A stretch of DNA of 64,000 nt, from positions 124,001 through 188,000 of the forward strand of contig CALOEL010000002.1 of NCBI GenBank assembly GCA_942492375.1, given 5' to 3'. This stretch comes from JAHEAO01 sp942492375. Lineage in GTDB: Bacteria; Pseudomonadota; Alphaproteobacteria; Rhodobacterales; Rhodobacteraceae. Position numbers and translations under genes: made by a program. Below are positions 24,813 through 33,530 of the stretch, piece after piece. A model generated the notes under the pieces. That model saw only the letters and a list, made by a program, of their open reading frames with translations, had not been told where the DNA came from and did no database searches. Positions within the stretch are counted from its first letter, which is position 1. Each line of letters opens with the position of its first letter.

Positions 24813-26693
24813 ATGCCGAAAAGCCCGACCTCAACAACCTCGCGGAAAACCGCCACCGGACACGCTCGCGTGCAGGGCTATCTGCGGACGCTGGATAACT
24901 CTCCGGGCGTGTACCGGATGCTCGATGACCGCGGCGCGGTGCTTTACGTCGGCAAGGCGCGGAACCTGAAAAAGCGCGTCGCGAACTACGCCAAGCCCGC
25001 CGGCCATTCCGGCCGCATCGCCCGGATGATCGCCGAAACCGCCTCGATGATGTTCCTGACCACGCGCACCGAAACCGAGGCGCTGTTGCTGGAACAGAAC
25101 CTCATCAAGCAGCTCAAGCCGCGCTACAACGTGCTCTTGCGCGACGACAAGTCGTTCCCGAACATCCTCGTCGCCAAGGACCACGCCTTTCCGCAGATCA
25201 AGAAGCATCGCGGCGCCAAGACCGAGAAGGGCAGCTATTACGGCCCGTTCGCCAGCGCCGGCGCGGTGAACCGCACTCTGAACCAATTGCAGAAGGTGTT
25301 CCTGCTCCGCAACTGCTCGGATTCGATGTTCGAAAGCCGTACGCGCCCGTGCCTGCTCTACCAGATCAAGCGGTGCTCGGCGCCCTGCGTCGGCCATATC
25401 TCCGAGCCCGACTATGCCCGGCTGGTGAGCGATGCCGAGCTGTTCCTGCAGGGAAAATCCACCAACATGCAGGGCGAACTTGCCGCCCAGATGGAATCCG
25501 CGAGCGAGGCGATGGAATTCGAACGCGCCGCCGCCCTGCGGGACCGCATCCGCGCGTTGACGCAAGTTCAGCAGAACCAGGGCATCAACCCGCGCGGTGT
25601 GGCCGAAGCCGATGTGATCGCGCTGCATATGGACGGCGGACAGGCCTGCGTTCAGGTCTTCTTCATCCGCGCCAACCAGAACTGGGGCAACCGCGACTAC
25701 TACCCCCGCACCGGATCGGGGGCCGAGGCCGCCGAGGTGCTGCAAGCCTTCACCGCCCAGTTCTACGACACCAGGGAACCGCCCCGGCTGATCCTCTTGT
25801 CCCATCCGATCGAGGACGAGGATCTTCTGGCAGAGGCGCTGACGCAGAAAGCCGGCCGCAAGGTGGAACTCGCCATCCCCCAACGCGGCGAGAAGGCCGA
25901 GCTTGTCGCCAATGCCGCCCGCAATGCCCGAGAGAGCCTGGCCCGCCGGATGTCGGAAACCGCGACCCAGACCAAGCTGCTGGACGGTCTGGCCGAGGCT
26001 TTCGATCTCGACGCCCCGCCGCAGCGGATCGAGGTCTACGACAATTCCCACATTCAGGGCACCAACGCGGTCGGCGCAATGATCGTCGCGGGGCCGGAAG
26101 GCTTCATCAAAAGCCAGTACCGCAAGTTCAACATCCGCGGCGACGGCCTGACCCCCGGCGACGATTTCGGGATGATGAAAGAAGTGCTGACCCGCCGCTT
26201 TGCCCGACTGCTGAAAGAGGACCCCGACCGGCAGGACGACACCTGGCCCGACCTGCTGCTGATCGACGGCGGCGCAGGGCAGGTGAGCGCCGTGGCCGAG
26301 ATCCTGCGCGAACAGGGGGTCGAGGATATCCCGGTCATCGGCGTCGCCAAGGGCATCGACCGCGACGCGGGGAAAGAGGAATTCCACCGCCCCGGCAAAC
26401 GCCCGACGGCGCTGCGCCACAACGACCCGGTGCTCTACTTCGTCCAGCGCCTGCGCGACGAGGCCCACCGCTTCGCCATCGGCACCCATCGCGCCAAGCG
26501 CGCCAAGGCGGTGGGCGCCACGCCGCTCGACGAGGTGCCGGGCGTCGGCGCCGCCCGCAAGCGCGCGCTTCTACAGCATTTCGGCAGCGCCAAGGCGGTC
26601 GCCCGTGCCGGTCTTACCGATCTGAAGGCGGTCGAAGGGATATCGGAAAAGGTCGCGCAGACGGTCTACGATTTCTTCCACGCGGCCGGGTGA
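24813..26693 (+). CDS. uvrC: UvrABC system protein C (excinuclease)
   Basis: The 626-residue protein has an N-terminal GIY-YIG nuclease domain (PGVYRMLDDRGAVLYVGKA), a Cys-rich region (CLLYQIKRCSAPC), a UvrB-binding UVR motif (ASEAMEFERAAALRDRIRAL), an RNase H-like endonuclease domain (EVYDNSHIQGT, LLLIDGGAGQV) and tandem helix-hairpin-helix motifs at the end (VPGVGAARKRALLQHFGS). It makes the 3' and 5' incisions in nucleotide excision repair. ATG 24813 gives the usual length; the frame is open to a TTG at 24717. It converges on the GH19 gene with 7 bp between stops. Confidence 0.97.
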   Translation: MPKSPTSTTSRKTATGHARVQGYLRTLDNSPGVYRMLDDRGAVLYVGKARNLKKRVANYAKPAGHSGRIARMIAETASMMFLTTRTETEALLLEQNLIKQLKPRYNVLLRDDKSFPNILVAKDHAFPQIKKHRGAKTEKGSYYGPFASAGAVNRTLNQLQKVFLLRNCSDSMFESRTRPCLLYQIKRCSAPCVGHISEPDYARLVSDAELFLQGKSTNMQGELAAQMESASEAMEFERAAALRDRIRALTQVQQNQGINPRGVAEADVIALHMDGGQACVQVFFIRANQNWGNRDYYPRTGSGAEAAEVLQAFTAQFYDTREPPRLILLSHPIEDEDLLAEALTQKAGRKVELAIPQRGEKAELVANAARNARESLARRMSETATQTKLLDGLAEAFDLDAPPQRIEVYDNSHIQGTNAVGAMIVAGPEGFIKSQYRKFNIRGDGLTPGDDFGMMKEVLTRRFARLLKEDPDRQDDTWPDLLLIDGGAGQVSAVAEILREQGVEDIPVIGVAKGIDRDAGKEEFHRPGKRPTALRHNDPVLYFVQRLRDEAHRFAIGTHRAKRAKAVGATPLDEVPGVGAARKRALLQHFGSAKAVARAGLTDLKAVEGISEKVAQTVYDFFHAAG

Positions 26694-26700
26694 AGACCCT

Positions 26701-27321
26701 TCAGGCCGTCGTGTAGGAAATCGCCGCGTAATATTTCTTCGCATAGGACGCGATCAGCGCCTTCTTGTCGGTCCCGTTGACGATTCGGCGCGCGTCTTCC
26801 CATCGCTGCTGCACGTTCACGAAATAGTCGGACAGCTTCTTGCCCGTGAACGTGCCGTGGATCATGCCCTCGAAGATGATCTCGGTCGCCCGCGCCAGAT
26901 CCAGCACCCTGTCCGCACAGGATCGGTTGCTCGTCAGATCGACGTTCAGCCGGTTCTGCCAATCCGCGTAGTTGTAGCGGCCGGTGATCTGGACGAAGCC
27001 GCGCCCGTGAAACCTCACGCCATCGCCGGTAGCAAGATTGCCAAGCCGCCTTGCGACCGCGGGGCGGTCACCGTCGATATCGTACATCCGGAAAAAGTAG
27101 GCGTCGCCGCCATATTCCTTGATCGGTTGCATCTTGCGGTCCACCTCGTGATGGGCGGTCGCCAGAACATAGGCCAGCCAACGGTCATCCCGATCCGCAT
27201 GACGCTTTTCCCAATAGTCCAGCAGCGATGTCAGTCCGGTCACCTGCGTCTGACGCAAAGAACCGTCGAACAGGGTCAATCTGACGGTATCGAAGAAGAA
27301 TTTTCGGTTGATTTTGCTCAT
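26701..27321 (-). CDS. GH19 chitinase/endolysin-like protein
   Basis: The 206-residue protein resembles the lysozyme-like GH19 endolysins: ATAHHEVDRKMQPIKEYGG (with the likely catalytic Glu), then FHGRGFVQITGRYNYADW. There is no signal peptide, so it may need a holin or lysis for release, as in phages. No other phage gene is nearby. ATG 27321 is chosen over the longer open frame, whose N-terminus is Arg/Gly-rich and shadow-like. It would cleave peptidoglycan glycan strands. It is probably a domesticated phage lysin, which is an inference. Confidence 0.75.
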   Translation of the reverse strand: MSKINRKFFFDTVRLTLFDGSLRQTQVTGLTSLLDYWEKRHADRDDRWLAYVLATAHHEVDRKMQPIKEYGGDAYFFRMYDIDGDRPAVARRLGNLATGDGVRFHGRGFVQITGRYNYADWQNRLNVDLTSNRSCADRVLDLARATEIIFEGMIHGTFTGKKLSDYFVNVQQRWEDARRIVNGTDKKALIASYAKKYYAAISYTTA

Positions 27322-27554
27322 CTCGATCCCACTTTCGACACCAGGCCCGCAGGCGATCCGAGGTGATGCAGGCTCACCTATCCGGTTCCAGTGTAAACGA
27401 AATCGCGGTTTTTTTCCACCACGACATCGACTCTCCCGCCGCCGCGACACTCCCAGGATGGGCGCCGCACCCGCGTGCCGACCGCAACATCGCCGGAACC
27501 GGCGCGCCCGCGGCCCCCCTTCCCCCTCTCCCCCGCATCCGCTAGTCATGCCCC

Positions 27555-28226
27555 ATGAGCTGGACGATCCCGAATATCCTCACGATCCTGCGGCTGCTCG
27601 CGGCGCCCGGCGTCGCGGTCATGTTTCTCTATTTCAACCGTCCATGGGCTGACTGGCTGGCGCTGGTGCTGTTCCTGGGGGCCGCGATCACCGACTATTT
27701 CGACGGCTATCTGGCGCGGCTCTGGCGGCAGGAAAGCCGCTTCGGCGCGATGCTGGACCCGATTGCCGACAAGGCGATGGTGGTGATCGCGCTGCTGGTC
27801 ATCACCGGCTTTTCCGGCATGGATCCCTGGATCCTGCTGCCGGCCACGCTGATCATCTTCCGCGAGGTCTTCGTTTCGGGACTGCGCGAATTTCTCGGCG
27901 CGACTGCGGGGCTTTTGAAAGTGACGAAACTGGCGAAATGGAAGACCACGGCGCAGATGGTCGCGATCGCTGTCCTATTCGGCACCGGTATCTTCGGCCA
28001 CATGATGCTGGACCGGACCTACGGGATGGACGACAGCACGATCGTCGACATCCTCAGCGGAGAGATCGAGGATACTGTCGGTCTGCGGCGGCTCGACTTC
28101 TTTGCCTGGCTCAGTTGGTGGCTCGGCGTGTGCCTGCTTTGGGTCGCTGCCACGCTGACCTTCCTCACCGGCTTTGACTACTTCCGCAAGGCGCTGCCCT
28201 ATCTCAGCGACAAGGAGGCGATATGA
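27555..28226 (+). CDS. pgsA: CDP-diacylglycerol-glycerol-3-phosphate 3-phosphatidyltransferase
   Basis: This 223-residue membrane enzyme carries the CDP-alcohol phosphotransferase motif, from DYFDGYLARLW to GAMLDPIADK (D-x2-DG-x2-AR-x8-G-x3-D-x3-D). It makes phosphatidylglycerophosphate, the precursor of phosphatidylglycerol and cardiolipin. Its stop overlaps the moaD start by ATGA, so lipid and molybdopterin genes share a transcript here. Confidence 0.94.
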   Translation: MSWTIPNILTILRLLAAPGVAVMFLYFNRPWADWLALVLFLGAAITDYFDGYLARLWRQESRFGAMLDPIADKAMVVIALLVITGFSGMDPWILLPATLIIFREVFVSGLREFLGATAGLLKVTKLAKWKTTAQMVAIAVLFGTGIFGHMMLDRTYGMDDSTIVDILSGEIEDTVGLRRLDFFAWLSWWLGVCLLWVAATLTFLTGFDYFRKALPYLSDKEAI

Positions 28227-28471
28227 TCGACGTGCTCTATTTCGCCTGGGTCCGCGAACGCATCGGTCTGCCGAAGGAACGGCTGGACACCGATGCCGCG
28301 ACCGTGGCCGATCTGATTGAGGAACTGCGCGGCCGCGAGGACCGCTACGCCGCCGCATTCGCCGATCTCTCGGCGCTTCGGGTCGCGGTCGATCAGGAGT
28401 TGACGGAATTCGACGCATCGCTGAAGGGCGCGCGGGAAGTGGCGTTCTTTCCGCCGATGACCGGGGGCTAG
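28223..28471 (+). CDS. moaD: Molybdopterin synthase small subunit MoaD
   Basis: The 82-residue ubiquitin-like protein starts MIDVLYFAWVRERIG and ends in the required Gly-Gly (MTGG), where thiocarboxylate sulfur is carried. With MoaE it converts cyclic pyranopterin monophosphate to molybdopterin. It is coupled to pgsA (ATGA) and followed by moaE after 3 bp. Confidence 0.95.
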   Translation: MIDVLYFAWVRERIGLPKERLDTDAATVADLIEELRGREDRYAAAFADLSALRVAVDQELTEFDASLKGAREVAFFPPMTGG

Positions 28472-28474
28472 GCC

Positions 28475-28915
28475 GTGGCGGTCCGGGTGCAGTCGGACGC
28501 CTTCGAGCTTGGCGCCGAGGTCGCGGCCTTCTCGAAGGGCCGGGCAGACATGGGCGCGATTGTCACATTCACCGGCGTCGTCCGCGACCTGGGCGGCGAT
28601 CTGAAACACATGCTGATCGAGCATTACCCGGCGATGACCCAGCCCGCCATCGAAGCGATCGAGGCCGAGGCCCGCCGCCGCTGGTCGCTGGGTGACTGCC
28701 TGATCATCCACCGCCACGGGCCTCTGAAGCCCGGCGAAGAGATCATGATGGTCGCAACCTCCGCGCCGCACCGGGCAGATGCCTTCGAGGCGGCGGAGTT
28801 CCTGATGGACTACCTGAAGTCCCGCGCGCCCTTCTGGAAGAAGGAAGTGACGGAAAGCGGCGAGAACTGGGTCGAGGCGAAGGACGACGACGAGGAGGCA
28901 CTGAAGCGCTGGTAG
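28475..28915 (+). CDS. moaE: Molybdopterin synthase catalytic subunit MoaE
   Basis: The 146-residue protein has the MoaE signature: GAIVTFTGVVRD, LIEHYPAMT, IIHRHGPLKPGE and the catalytic lysine in FWKKE. It forms a heterotetramer with MoaD. The start is a GTG at 28475, three bases after moaD. It converges on the coiled-coil membrane gene. Confidence 0.95.
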   Translation: MAVRVQSDAFELGAEVAAFSKGRADMGAIVTFTGVVRDLGGDLKHMLIEHYPAMTQPAIEAIEAEARRRWSLGDCLIIHRHGPLKPGEEIMMVATSAPHRADAFEAAEFLMDYLKSRAPFWKKEVTESGENWVEAKDDDEEALKRW

Positions 28916-28933
28916 CCCCGGTAGCGGCAGCGC

Positions 28934-29263
28934 TCAGACGCTGTTGCGCACCCTGTCCAGATGGGCGCGCAGCTCCTCGGCCTCGTGGCGCGCATCGCGC
29001 AGCCCGTCCATCGCGGCGCGCAGCTCTGCTTCGGTCTGGGCCAGCTGGTTCGACATCTCCGCCTCGCGCTGCTGGTAGAACGCCACCGCCTGATCGCGCT
29101 GTTCCTCTGCCTCGTGCAACTGGTGCGCCATGTGGTCGATCTCGCCCATATCGGACTGCGACACGCGCATGAAGCGATGAACGATCCAATGCGCGAACCA
29201 ACCCAGCATGAACGCCACGAACAGAATGATCGCGGTCGCGATGACAAACTCTATTCTGTTCAT
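28934..29263 (-). CDS. Small membrane protein with coiled coil
   Basis: The 109-residue protein has one N-terminal membrane helix (EFVIATAIILFVAFMLGWFAHW) and a long charged helical tail, residues about 45-105, rich in Glu, Gln, Ala and Arg, that should form a coiled coil. ATG 29263 is chosen because the upstream open frame is Lys/Arg-rich and overlaps the OmpA gene. It lies 4 bp downstream of that gene, so it is likely cotranscribed. It may be an envelope scaffold; no family name is certain. Confidence 0.7.
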   Translation of the reverse strand: MNRIEFVIATAIILFVAFMLGWFAHWIVHRFMRVSQSDMGEIDHMAHQLHEAEEQRDQAVAFYQQREAEMSNQLAQTEAELRAAMDGLRDARHEAEELRAHLDRVRNSV

Positions 29264-29267
29264 CCGG

Positions 29268-31190
29268 CTACTCTGCCTCTTCGCTGTGGGGTTCGGGCTC
29301 TTCGGCCGGGGCATCTTCTGGTTCCGCCGTCGCGTCGTCTTCGGCTCCGGCTTCTGCGGTCTGCTCTTCTTCCGGCAATATTTGCCTGAATTCAATACGC
29401 CGATTGGCTTCGCGGCCTTCTTCGGTGTCGTTATCGGCGATCGGATCGGCCTCGCCATAGCCCTTGGCGACCATGTTCGAGGTCAGCACCCGCCGCGCCA
29501 TCAGCGCGTTCAGCACCGCGTCGGCCCGCGCCTGGCTCAGCGCCTCGTTCATCACCTCGCGGCCCTGGCTGTCCGTGAAACCGGCGATCTCGATCGGGAA
29601 ATCGGTGCAGTCGGCCATGATCTCGGCGATCTCTTCCACGGTATCGCCGGACTCGCCGTCGATATCGGCGGAACCGGGATCGAAGGTGATCTTGCGGATC
29701 GCAAGCACCTGGTTGATCTTCGCGACGCATTCCTCGGCTGTCGGAAGGTTCAGCACCGGGTCCAGCTTGCGCTCGTAGACCACTTCGATGCGGAAATCCT
29801 CTGCCTCGCCCAGCTTCTCGGACAGGATGCGGGAAATCTCGGCGCTGGCGTCGGGATCGCCGGTGGTGCCGCGGATCTCGACGACGTCGGGCTGCATCAC
29901 GACCGTGCCGTTGTTCAGCAGCCCCAGCACCTGAAGCGAGGCCAGCACCCGCGTCGACCAGCCCTTCGGCAGGCCGTCATCGAGCCGCATCGCGCCGTTG
30001 ACCTGGCCGCTGCCGAAATTGGCGCGGGCAAAGCTCTCGGCGGCGATCCGGGCGCGGTCGTCAGTGATCCGGCCGCGCAGCTGCACGGTGCCTTCGGGGC
30101 TGAGCGTGGCGATGAATTCGGGCGGGCCCTTGCCCTCGCCGGTGCCGTCGATCTCGACCGGTTCCGGCAGCACGGAATGCAGCGAAAAGACATCCGGCAG
30201 CGCGGCGGTCAGTTCGCCAACGAGCGTGTCGAACTTGTCCTGAGTCGTATCGGCAGGCGCGATCAGGGTCACATCCGCATCGCTGTAGGTTATCGAGCCG
30301 CCGCCCAGCTCCGCAATCTTGCTGATGCCGACCACGACCGCCTCGTCCCAGGTCGGGCTGGGGATGCCAAGCCCGATGGTGCAGCTTGCCTTACCTTCCA
30401 GTCCGGCCTCGGCGGCGGCCTTCAGGATCTTCGCCTTCCCCGCCTCGGTATCGGTGGAACAGGCATCGAACCGCGCGCCGCGCTCGTCGATCAGGAACCG
30501 CAGCGTGAAGGGCGTGATGACAGGCCGGGGCGCGGTGATCTCGACGGCGACAGGCATCCCGTCGGGCGCGCTGCGGGCAAACTCGGCTTCCAGCCGGCGT
30601 TTCTCGGTGGCGCTGTCGCTGATCGCCTTGATGTCGATCCGGTCCGCCGCGATCGAGATCTTCGAGCGCGGCAGCCGCGTCAGCGCGTCCAGCCCGTATT
30701 CCAGCGCATCGTCCCAGCGCTCCGGTGCCTTGTAGTCGGCAACTTCCATCAGGTCGGTCACCTCGGTGCCATCCGCCAGGACTGCGATCCGTCCGACAAC
30801 CTCCTCGCGATCCATCGTGGCCGGGATCAGCCCGATCAGCGAAATGCCGTCATCGTTTCGCAGGATTTCGATGGAAAAGCGCGGCGGCACGATCGGTTCG
30901 GGATCGGTCACCTCCATCATGTCGATGACTCGTGCCGCATCGACCACCGTTCCGGCCAGGCTGAGCGCGCGGAACCGCGTCGCCTCGTCCTCGGCATCGC
31001 CGGTCAGAAGCACTTGCAGCCCGTCCACCTCGACCGCGACCCAGTCGTGGCCGTTCAGTTCAAGCACCCGGCGCACATCCTCTTCGGACCGCGACTCGAT
31101 GGCCGAAACCGCGATGACCGAGGTCACCGTGGCCAGCGTGATCGCCAGACCGAGGGCGATCAGGGCGGGAAGAAATGTTTTCAGGCGCAT
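29268..31190 (-). CDS. OmpA-family protein with long N-terminal region
   Basis: The 640-residue protein has an N-terminal membrane anchor (LPALIALGLAITLATVTSVIAV), several BON/YajQ-like alpha-beta repeats of about 75 residues, and a C-terminal OmpA peptidoglycan-binding domain (ITFDPGSADID, IAGFTDSQGREVMNEALSQARADAV, GYGEADPIADNDTEEGREANRRIEF). The end is an acidic Glu/Ala/Pro tail. It should tie the envelope to peptidoglycan. The repeat assignment is tentative; the OmpA domain is clear. Confidence 0.87.
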   Translation of the reverse strand: MRLKTFLPALIALGLAITLATVTSVIAVSAIESRSEEDVRRVLELNGHDWVAVEVDGLQVLLTGDAEDEATRFRALSLAGTVVDAARVIDMMEVTDPEPIVPPRFSIEILRNDDGISLIGLIPATMDREEVVGRIAVLADGTEVTDLMEVADYKAPERWDDALEYGLDALTRLPRSKISIAADRIDIKAISDSATEKRRLEAEFARSAPDGMPVAVEITAPRPVITPFTLRFLIDERGARFDACSTDTEAGKAKILKAAAEAGLEGKASCTIGLGIPSPTWDEAVVVGISKIAELGGGSITYSDADVTLIAPADTTQDKFDTLVGELTAALPDVFSLHSVLPEPVEIDGTGEGKGPPEFIATLSPEGTVQLRGRITDDRARIAAESFARANFGSGQVNGAMRLDDGLPKGWSTRVLASLQVLGLLNNGTVVMQPDVVEIRGTTGDPDASAEISRILSEKLGEAEDFRIEVVYERKLDPVLNLPTAEECVAKINQVLAIRKITFDPGSADIDGESGDTVEEIAEIMADCTDFPIEIAGFTDSQGREVMNEALSQARADAVLNALMARRVLTSNMVAKGYGEADPIADNDTEEGREANRRIEFRQILPEEEQTAEAGAEDDATAEPEDAPAEEPEPHSEEAE

Positions 31191-31250
31191 ATGTCGACTC
31201 GGGGCAGCGGCGGTTCGGCCCTAACTAGAGCCTGTCGGCTCCTGCCGCAA

Positions 31251-32219
31251 TCATAGCGCCAAGGCAATGGCGACAAACAGCGCAGGGATCAGCCCGGCAT
31301 TGCGGTTCGACCGGAACAGCCGCAGGCAGGTCTGGGGATCGTCGATGTCGAGCGCGCGGATCTGCCAGGCCAGGTGCCAGCCGAACGCCCAGGGCGCACC
31401 CAGCGCCACCGCCAGCGCCAGGGGGTTGCCGGTGGGCAGAAGCGCCAGCAGCACCGCCACCGTCATCAAGAGGACCGAGGCGATCAGGAACCACCGCAGC
31501 CAGCGGTAAGTGCCTGTTCCGAAAAGCCTTGCGGTGGATTTCACGCCGATCAGCGCGTCGTCCTCCTTGTCCTGATGGGCATAGATCGTGTCGTAGAACA
31601 GCGTCCAGGCGATGCCCGAAAGATATAGAAAGACCGCCGGCCAGCCCAGCCCGCCCGTCACCGCCGCCCAAACCAGGAGCGCGCCCCAGTTGAACGCGAG
31701 GCCCAGGAAGACCTGCGGCCACCAGGTGAACCGCTTCGCGAACGGATAGACCGCCACCAGCGCCAGCGAGACGATGCCGAGCCAGATCGCGGTAATGTGA
31801 AACGTCAGCAGGATCGCGAAGGCGGCAAGCGCCTGGATGACCAGCCAGACCGCCGCCTGCCGCACCGTGACCTGCCCCGACGGGATCGGCCGCGACCGGG
31901 TGCGCGCCACCGCCGCGTCGAAGTCGCGGTCGGTGATGTCGTTCCAGGTGCAGCCCGCGCCCCGCATCAGCCAGGCGCCAAGCCCGGAGGCCGCCATGAT
32001 CCAGACTTCGCGTAGCCCGAAGGCGCCTTGCGCCGCCGAGGCCAGCAGCGCCGCCCACCAGCAGGGCAGCAGCAACAACCATGTGCCGATCGGCCGGTCG
32101 GCCCGCGACAGCCGCAGATAGGGCCGCGTCCAGGCCGGCGCCCACCGGTCGACCCAGTTGCCGCCCACCGCGTCGAACACGCGGCCTTCGGTCTCTGGCG
32201 TATTGCCGGTGCCGGTCAT
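31251..32219 (-). CDS. ubiA: 4-hydroxybenzoate polyprenyltransferase UbiA
   Basis: The 322-residue protein has about eight to nine membrane helices and the two Asp-rich motifs of UbiA enzymes: NDITDRDFDAAVARTRSRP and a second in YAHQDKEDD. It prenylates 4-hydroxybenzoate in ubiquinone synthesis. ATG 32219 is chosen; the much longer open frame upstream is antisense to rsmE. Only 12 bp separate it from the divergent rsmE start. Confidence 0.93.
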   Translation of the reverse strand: MTGTGNTPETEGRVFDAVGGNWVDRWAPAWTRPYLRLSRADRPIGTWLLLLPCWWAALLASAAQGAFGLREVWIMAASGLGAWLMRGAGCTWNDITDRDFDAAVARTRSRPIPSGQVTVRQAAVWLVIQALAAFAILLTFHITAIWLGIVSLALVAVYPFAKRFTWWPQVFLGLAFNWGALLVWAAVTGGLGWPAVFLYLSGIAWTLFYDTIYAHQDKEDDALIGVKSTARLFGTGTYRWLRWFLIASVLLMTVAVLLALLPTGNPLALAVALGAPWAFGWHLAWQIRALDIDDPQTCLRLFRSNRNAGLIPALFVAIALAL

Positions 32220-32231
32220 AGATTGCCTTTC

Positions 32232-32954
32232 ATGTCGGATGCGAAGATCAGGCTCTGTGTAGAGCACCCGCTTGGGCCGGGGCAATCGGTTCCTCTGTCG
32301 CGCGACCAGGCGCATTACCTCTTCGGGGTGATGCGGCTGACGGAAGGCGCGCGGGTCCTGCTGTTCAACGGGCAGGACGGCGAATGGTTGGCCAAGGTCG
32401 CAGAGGCGGGCAAGCGCGGCGGCAGCCTGACCTGCGTGGAGCAGACGAAACCCTTGCAGATGCCGCCCGATCTCTGGCTGCTCTTCGCCCCGGTCAAGAA
32501 GGCGCGCACCGATTTCATCGTCGAGAAGGCGGTCGAGATGGGCGCAGCACGGCTGTTGCCCGTCCAGACCGAGTTCACCAATTCCGAACGCATCCGGCAG
32601 GACCGTTTGCAGGCCCATGTCCGCGAGGCTGCGGAACAATGCGGCGCGACCTACGTGCCCGAGGTGGCGGACCTGCAGCGGCTGGATCGGGTTCTGGCCA
32701 ATTGGCCCGACGACCGCCAGCTTCTGTTCTGCGACGAGGCGCGGGCCGGCGCGCGCGACACGTTGCAGGGCGCCACCCGTGGCCCCTGGGCCATCCTGAT
32801 CGGGCCAGAGGGGGGTTTCAGCAACAGTGAACGCGAAAAGCTGCTGAAAATGCCGCAAATGACACAAATTTGCCTAGGTCCTAGGATACTAAGGGCCGAT
32901 ACTGCCGCCGTAGCGGCGTTATGCCTGTGGCAAAGCACACTCGGTGATTGGTGA
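32232..32954 (+). CDS. rsmE: 16S rRNA (uracil1498-N3)-methyltransferase RsmE
   Basis: The 240-residue SPOUT-fold enzyme has an N-terminal PUA-like part (LSRDQAHYLFGVMRL) and a C-terminal knot with LIGPEGGFSNSE and LGPRILRADTAAVAAL, which binds SAM. It methylates U1498 of 16S rRNA. The ATG at 32232 is 12 bp from the divergent ubiA start, so each promoter must lie within the other gene. Its stop overlaps the next gene by one base (TGATG). Confidence 0.95.
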   Translation: MSDAKIRLCVEHPLGPGQSVPLSRDQAHYLFGVMRLTEGARVLLFNGQDGEWLAKVAEAGKRGGSLTCVEQTKPLQMPPDLWLLFAPVKKARTDFIVEKAVEMGAARLLPVQTEFTNSERIRQDRLQAHVREAAEQCGATYVPEVADLQRLDRVLANWPDDRQLLFCDEARAGARDTLQGATRGPWAILIGPEGGFSNSEREKLLKMPQMTQICLGPRILRADTAAVAALCLWQSTLGDW

Positions 32955-33469
32955 TGCAACTGGTTAGACCGGAAGTGAAAGAAGCGATCCTTCGGTGCCG
33001 AGAGGCGCTGATCGGCGTCTTCGTGTCGATCCTCGGCATGTACTGGGCGATCGGCGGCACCGGCATTATGACGATGATCGGGACCTCGCTGGCGATCGCC
33101 GGCGCAGTGCTGTTCTTCGCCGGCATCCAGCGCGCCCGGTTCCGCACCGGCGCCGGCGGCGCCGGCGTCGTGCATGTGATGGAAGGGCAGGTCGCCTATT
33201 ACGGTCCGCATGAAGGCGGCGCCATGGCGGTGGCCGATCTTACCAAGGTGGAACTCGACCCGACTGCCAAGCCCACCTCGCAATGGGTGCTGCATGATCC
33301 GCATTCGCCGCCGCTGCGCATCCCGACCAATGCCGAGGGCGCCGAGTCTCTGTTCGACGTATTCGCCAAGCTCGATGGTATCCAGCTTGACCGGATGCTC
33401 GGCGAGTTGACCGGCAAGCCCGAACGGCAGGTGACCATCTGGCAGGCTTCCGCACCCGCCTTGCATTGA
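32954..33469 (+). CDS. Conserved membrane protein, unknown
   Basis: The 171-residue protein has two membrane helices near the N-terminus (about residues 18-34 and 39-56) and a soluble C-terminal beta-rich domain (VVHVMEGQVAYYGPHEGG onward). It is coupled to rsmE and lies 61 bp before gshA. Such proteins sit beside rsmE-gshA in related Rhodobacteraceae. I recognise no functional domain. Confidence 0.8.
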   Translation: MQLVRPEVKEAILRCREALIGVFVSILGMYWAIGGTGIMTMIGTSLAIAGAVLFFAGIQRARFRTGAGGAGVVHVMEGQVAYYGPHEGGAMAVADLTKVELDPTAKPTSQWVLHDPHSPPLRIPTNAEGAESLFDVFAKLDGIQLDRMLGELTGKPERQVTIWQASAPALH

Positions 33470-33530
33470 CTTCCCCGATCTTTCGCACCAAGCCTGACGG
33501 ACCCTGACAGAGGCAGTCCGGAGCGCGAAC

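Noticed and set aside
29208..31256. Plus-strand frame of 682 codons
   Set aside because: It is the antisense of the OmpA-family gene and has no recognisable domain.
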